From: an uncultured Collinsella sp.
GTDB lineage: Bacteria; Actinomycetota; Coriobacteriia; Coriobacteriales; Coriobacteriaceae
Length of the DNA stretch: 7,034 nucleotides
Reading direction: 5' to 3'
Assembly (NCBI GenBank): GCA_958407555.1
Contig: CATYJC010000093.1
Location: 1-7,034, forward strand
Shown here one piece after another: positions 5,939 to 7,034 of this stretch. A program made the translations under genes and the position numbers. The notes below the pieces were generated by a model. The model was given only the letters and a program-made list of their open reading frames with translations, searched no databases and was not told where the DNA came from. Each line of letters begins with the position of its first letter. Within the stretch, counting starts at the first letter, position 1.

Positions 5939-5958
5939 CGAAGAGCTCAGACTCTTCG
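5939..5958 (-). other. Intercistronic hairpin between EIIB and EIIC
   Basis: CGAAGAG (5939-5945) and CTCTTCG (5952-5958) form a perfect 7-bp stem with a 6-nt loop, starting 11 nt past the EIIB stop. No U-tract follows on the minus strand, so it is not a standard terminator. A role in mRNA processing or in setting different EIIAB and EIICD levels is possible but only inferred. Confidence 0.5.
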
Positions 5959-5969
5959 AAATTGAACGC

Positions 5970-6452
5970 CTAGAGCACGCTGGCGCAGTCAACCTTGGGG
6001 TCATCGGCCAGGGGTCGAATCTCGACCTCAACGCCACGATCCAGCATCTCGCGCACATCGGCTTCCTCGGCCGCGGTCAGGAAGATCTGACGAGAGACCT
6101 GACGCGCATCGGGACGCTTCTCGTCCTTGGGCTTGGTGTTGCCCAGGTTGACCGACTTGATCTGCGGGCAGCCCTCAACAAGCTGCTTTGCCTCAGCAAT
6201 AGTGGCGACACAGATGATCATCTTGTACTTGTCGGTCACGCCCGAGTTGATAGCCTCGATTGCATGCTCCATATCTTTGATGACGAGCTTGCAGCCGGCA
6301 GGCTTGCCCATCTTGAGCGTCGTCTTCCACACCGGGTCGTTAGCGACCTTATCGCCCACGCAGAAGATGCAGTTGGAGCCAAGGCCCTGAACCCAGGAAA
6401 CTGCGACCTGGCCATGAAGCAGGCGATGGTCAACGCGAAGTAGCTGAATCAT
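5970..6452 (-). CDS. PTS system mannose/fructose/sorbose-family EIIB component
   Basis: This 160-residue cytoplasmic phosphocarrier takes phosphate from EIIA and passes it to the sugar bound by EIIC/EIID. The active-site histidine is His13 in 'RVDHRLLHGQV', matching the family block RxDxRLxHGQV. Further on, 'VNLGNTKPKD' and the 'LTAAEEADVREMLDRGVEVEIRPLADD' region (written here only to locate residues about 125-151) fit the family C-terminal half. The ATG at 6452 is chosen over a TTG at 6467 because a G-rich ribosome site lies between them at proper distance and family members begin near this residue. The gene starts 57 nt after the EIIA stop. Codon use is ordinary, in contrast to EIIC and EIID. 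Confidence 0.94.
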   Translation of the reverse strand: MIQLLRVDHRLLHGQVAVSWVQGLGSNCIFCVGDKVANDPVWKTTLKMGKPAGCKLVIKDMEHAIEAINSGVTDKYKMIICVATIAEAKQLVEGCPQIKSVNLGNTKPKDEKRPDARQVSRQIFLTAAEEADVREMLDRGVEVEIRPLADDPKVDCASVL

Positions 6453-6476
6453 AATGTGACCCCCCAAAGGTCTTGT

Positions 6477-6489
6477 GCCGTCTTACGGC
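6477..6489 (-). other. Short hairpin between EIIA and EIIB
   Basis: GCCGT (6477-6481) and ACGGC (6485-6489) form a 5-bp stem with a 3-nt loop, 20 nt past the EIIA stop and upstream of the EIIB ribosome site. No T-run follows. It may be chance. Confidence 0.25.
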
Positions 6490-6509
6490 GTGTCAGTAGG
6501 TGCTGCGGA

Positions 6510-6929
6510 TTAGAACTCTTCTTCCTCGTCGTCATCGACCAAAAGATCGTTGACAAACTTCACGCGCGTATCGTCCGCAGCGACGATGGCGCGAATCGTC
6601 TCCTCAACCGGCGCCGACTCGTCAGAGAACAGCAACTGGATGAGGAGAGGAAGGTTCATGTTGGTAACGAGGTACGTGCGGGGACGCGTCTGGACGATCT
6701 TGGTGAACTCGTTGTTGACGCTGCCGCCAAAGAGGTCGGTGCAGACAACGACATCATCGTCAGCAGACATGCCTGCCAGCAGTTTTTGGGCCTCCTCGAC
6801 CACGTCCATGCGGCCATCGACGAACATCGAAAGATCGTGGACGTTGTCGCGAGCGCCCGAGAGCAGCTCGACGCTCTCCTTGATGCCGGTAGCGAAGTGC
6901 GCATGGCTGGCGATGATGTACTGTCTCAT
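6510..6929 (-). CDS. PTS system mannose-family EIIA component
   Basis: This 139-residue cytoplasmic protein receives phosphate from HPr and hands it to EIIB. The expected phosphorylated histidine is His9 in 'IIASHAHFATG', aligned with the (G/S)HG element of the family; His11 is nearby. 'TDLFGGSVNN' (residues 64-73) and 'TNMNLPLLIQLL' (89-100) are the other standard blocks. The C-terminus is a run of acidic residues ending in Phe (DDDEEEEF). The ATG at 6929 has GAGAGG 8 nt upstream and lies 46 nt after the preceding stop codon, so it is likely co-transcribed with the gene at the right edge. Confidence 0.94.
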   Translation of the reverse strand: MRQYIIASHAHFATGIKESVELLSGARDNVHDLSMFVDGRMDVVEEAQKLLAGMSADDDVVVCTDLFGGSVNNEFTKIVQTRPRTYLVTNMNLPLLIQLLFSDESAPVEETIRAIVAADDTRVKFVNDLLVDDDEEEEF

Positions 6930-6975
6930 TCTGTGTTCCTCTCAATAGCCCGGCACGTTCCCGCACCCGTTTTCT

Positions 6976-7034
6976 TTAGTAGTCGAACTGGTGATAGTAG
7001 CGACGATACTTGAGGTTGTGCTTGGTGACCGTCT
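6976..7034 (-). CDS. C-terminal fragment of right-edge gene, probably SIS-domain isomerase/deglycase
   Basis: The last 18 codons, encoding TVTKHNLKYRRYYHQFDY, are followed by TAA at 6978-6976. The 'HNLxxRRYxxxxDY' ending resembles the C-terminus of SIS-domain sugar-phosphate enzymes such as fructosamine-6-phosphate deglycases, which end in HNxxxRRYMxKxxY/F. Position directly upstream of a mannose-family EIIA supports this, since such enzymes are common first genes of these operons. The tail is short, so the family is a moderate inference only. Confidence 0.5.
   Translation of the reverse strand, partial: TVTKHNLKYRRYYHQFDY

Noticed and set aside
6453..6467. TTG start giving five extra residues to EIIB
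   Set aside because: The G-rich ribosome site lies within that extension and fits the ATG at 6452; family members start at about this residue.

Overview
The window comes from a fairly high-GC bacterium in which all seven complete genes and both partial edge genes lie on the minus strand, so transcription runs from high to low coordinates. Mannose-family (EIIA/EIIB/EIIC/EIID) phosphotransferase genes in a GC-rich genome with good Shine-Dalgarno sites and sigma70-type promoters suggest a gut actinobacterium of the Coriobacteriia (Collinsella/Olsenella-like). That assignment is an inference from composition and gene content, not from a marker gene.

In transcription order: (1) 7034-6976, the last 18 codons of a gene, probably a SIS-domain sugar-phosphate isomerase/deglycase; (2) 6929-4324, a complete mannose-family PTS operon EIIA-EIIB-EIIC-EIID, closed by an intrinsic terminator at 4261-4294; (3) 4235-3345, an EamA/DMT-family transporter that begins just after that terminator; (4) 3300-3257, a promoter with two TGGTAT-type operator halves and a leader of about 138 nt; (5) 3119-1532, a second EIIC-EIID pair without EIIA or EIIB, closed by a terminator at 1453-1497; (6) 1440-226, a 12-TM MFS transporter that again begins just after a terminator; (7) 149-106, a second promoter of the same architecture, driving (8) a gene that starts at 55 and runs off the left edge, whose N-terminus also resembles SIS-domain proteins.

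The main observation is that the two EIIC-EIID pairs are nucleotide-identical over 1579 bp (1533-3111 = 4325-5903). The identity stops at the third codon of EIIC and inside the stop codon of EIID, and the leaders and terminators around them are unrelated. A plain tandem duplication would have carried flanks along, so the pattern fits recent gene conversion, or independent replacement, confined to the coding block. The block is also compositionally odd: in EIID essentially every codon ends in G or C (only three exceptions near the start), while EIIA, EIIB and the transporters next door have relaxed codon use.

Functionally, the full operon should import and phosphorylate a sugar or amino-sugar conjugate (substrate not readable from sequence), with a SIS-type enzyme acting on the phosphorylated product. 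The orphan EIIC-EIID pair could use EIIA/EIIB from the neighbouring operon in trans, under a promoter shared in design with the left-edge gene. No RNA gene, CRISPR array, insertion sequence or origin was recognised.
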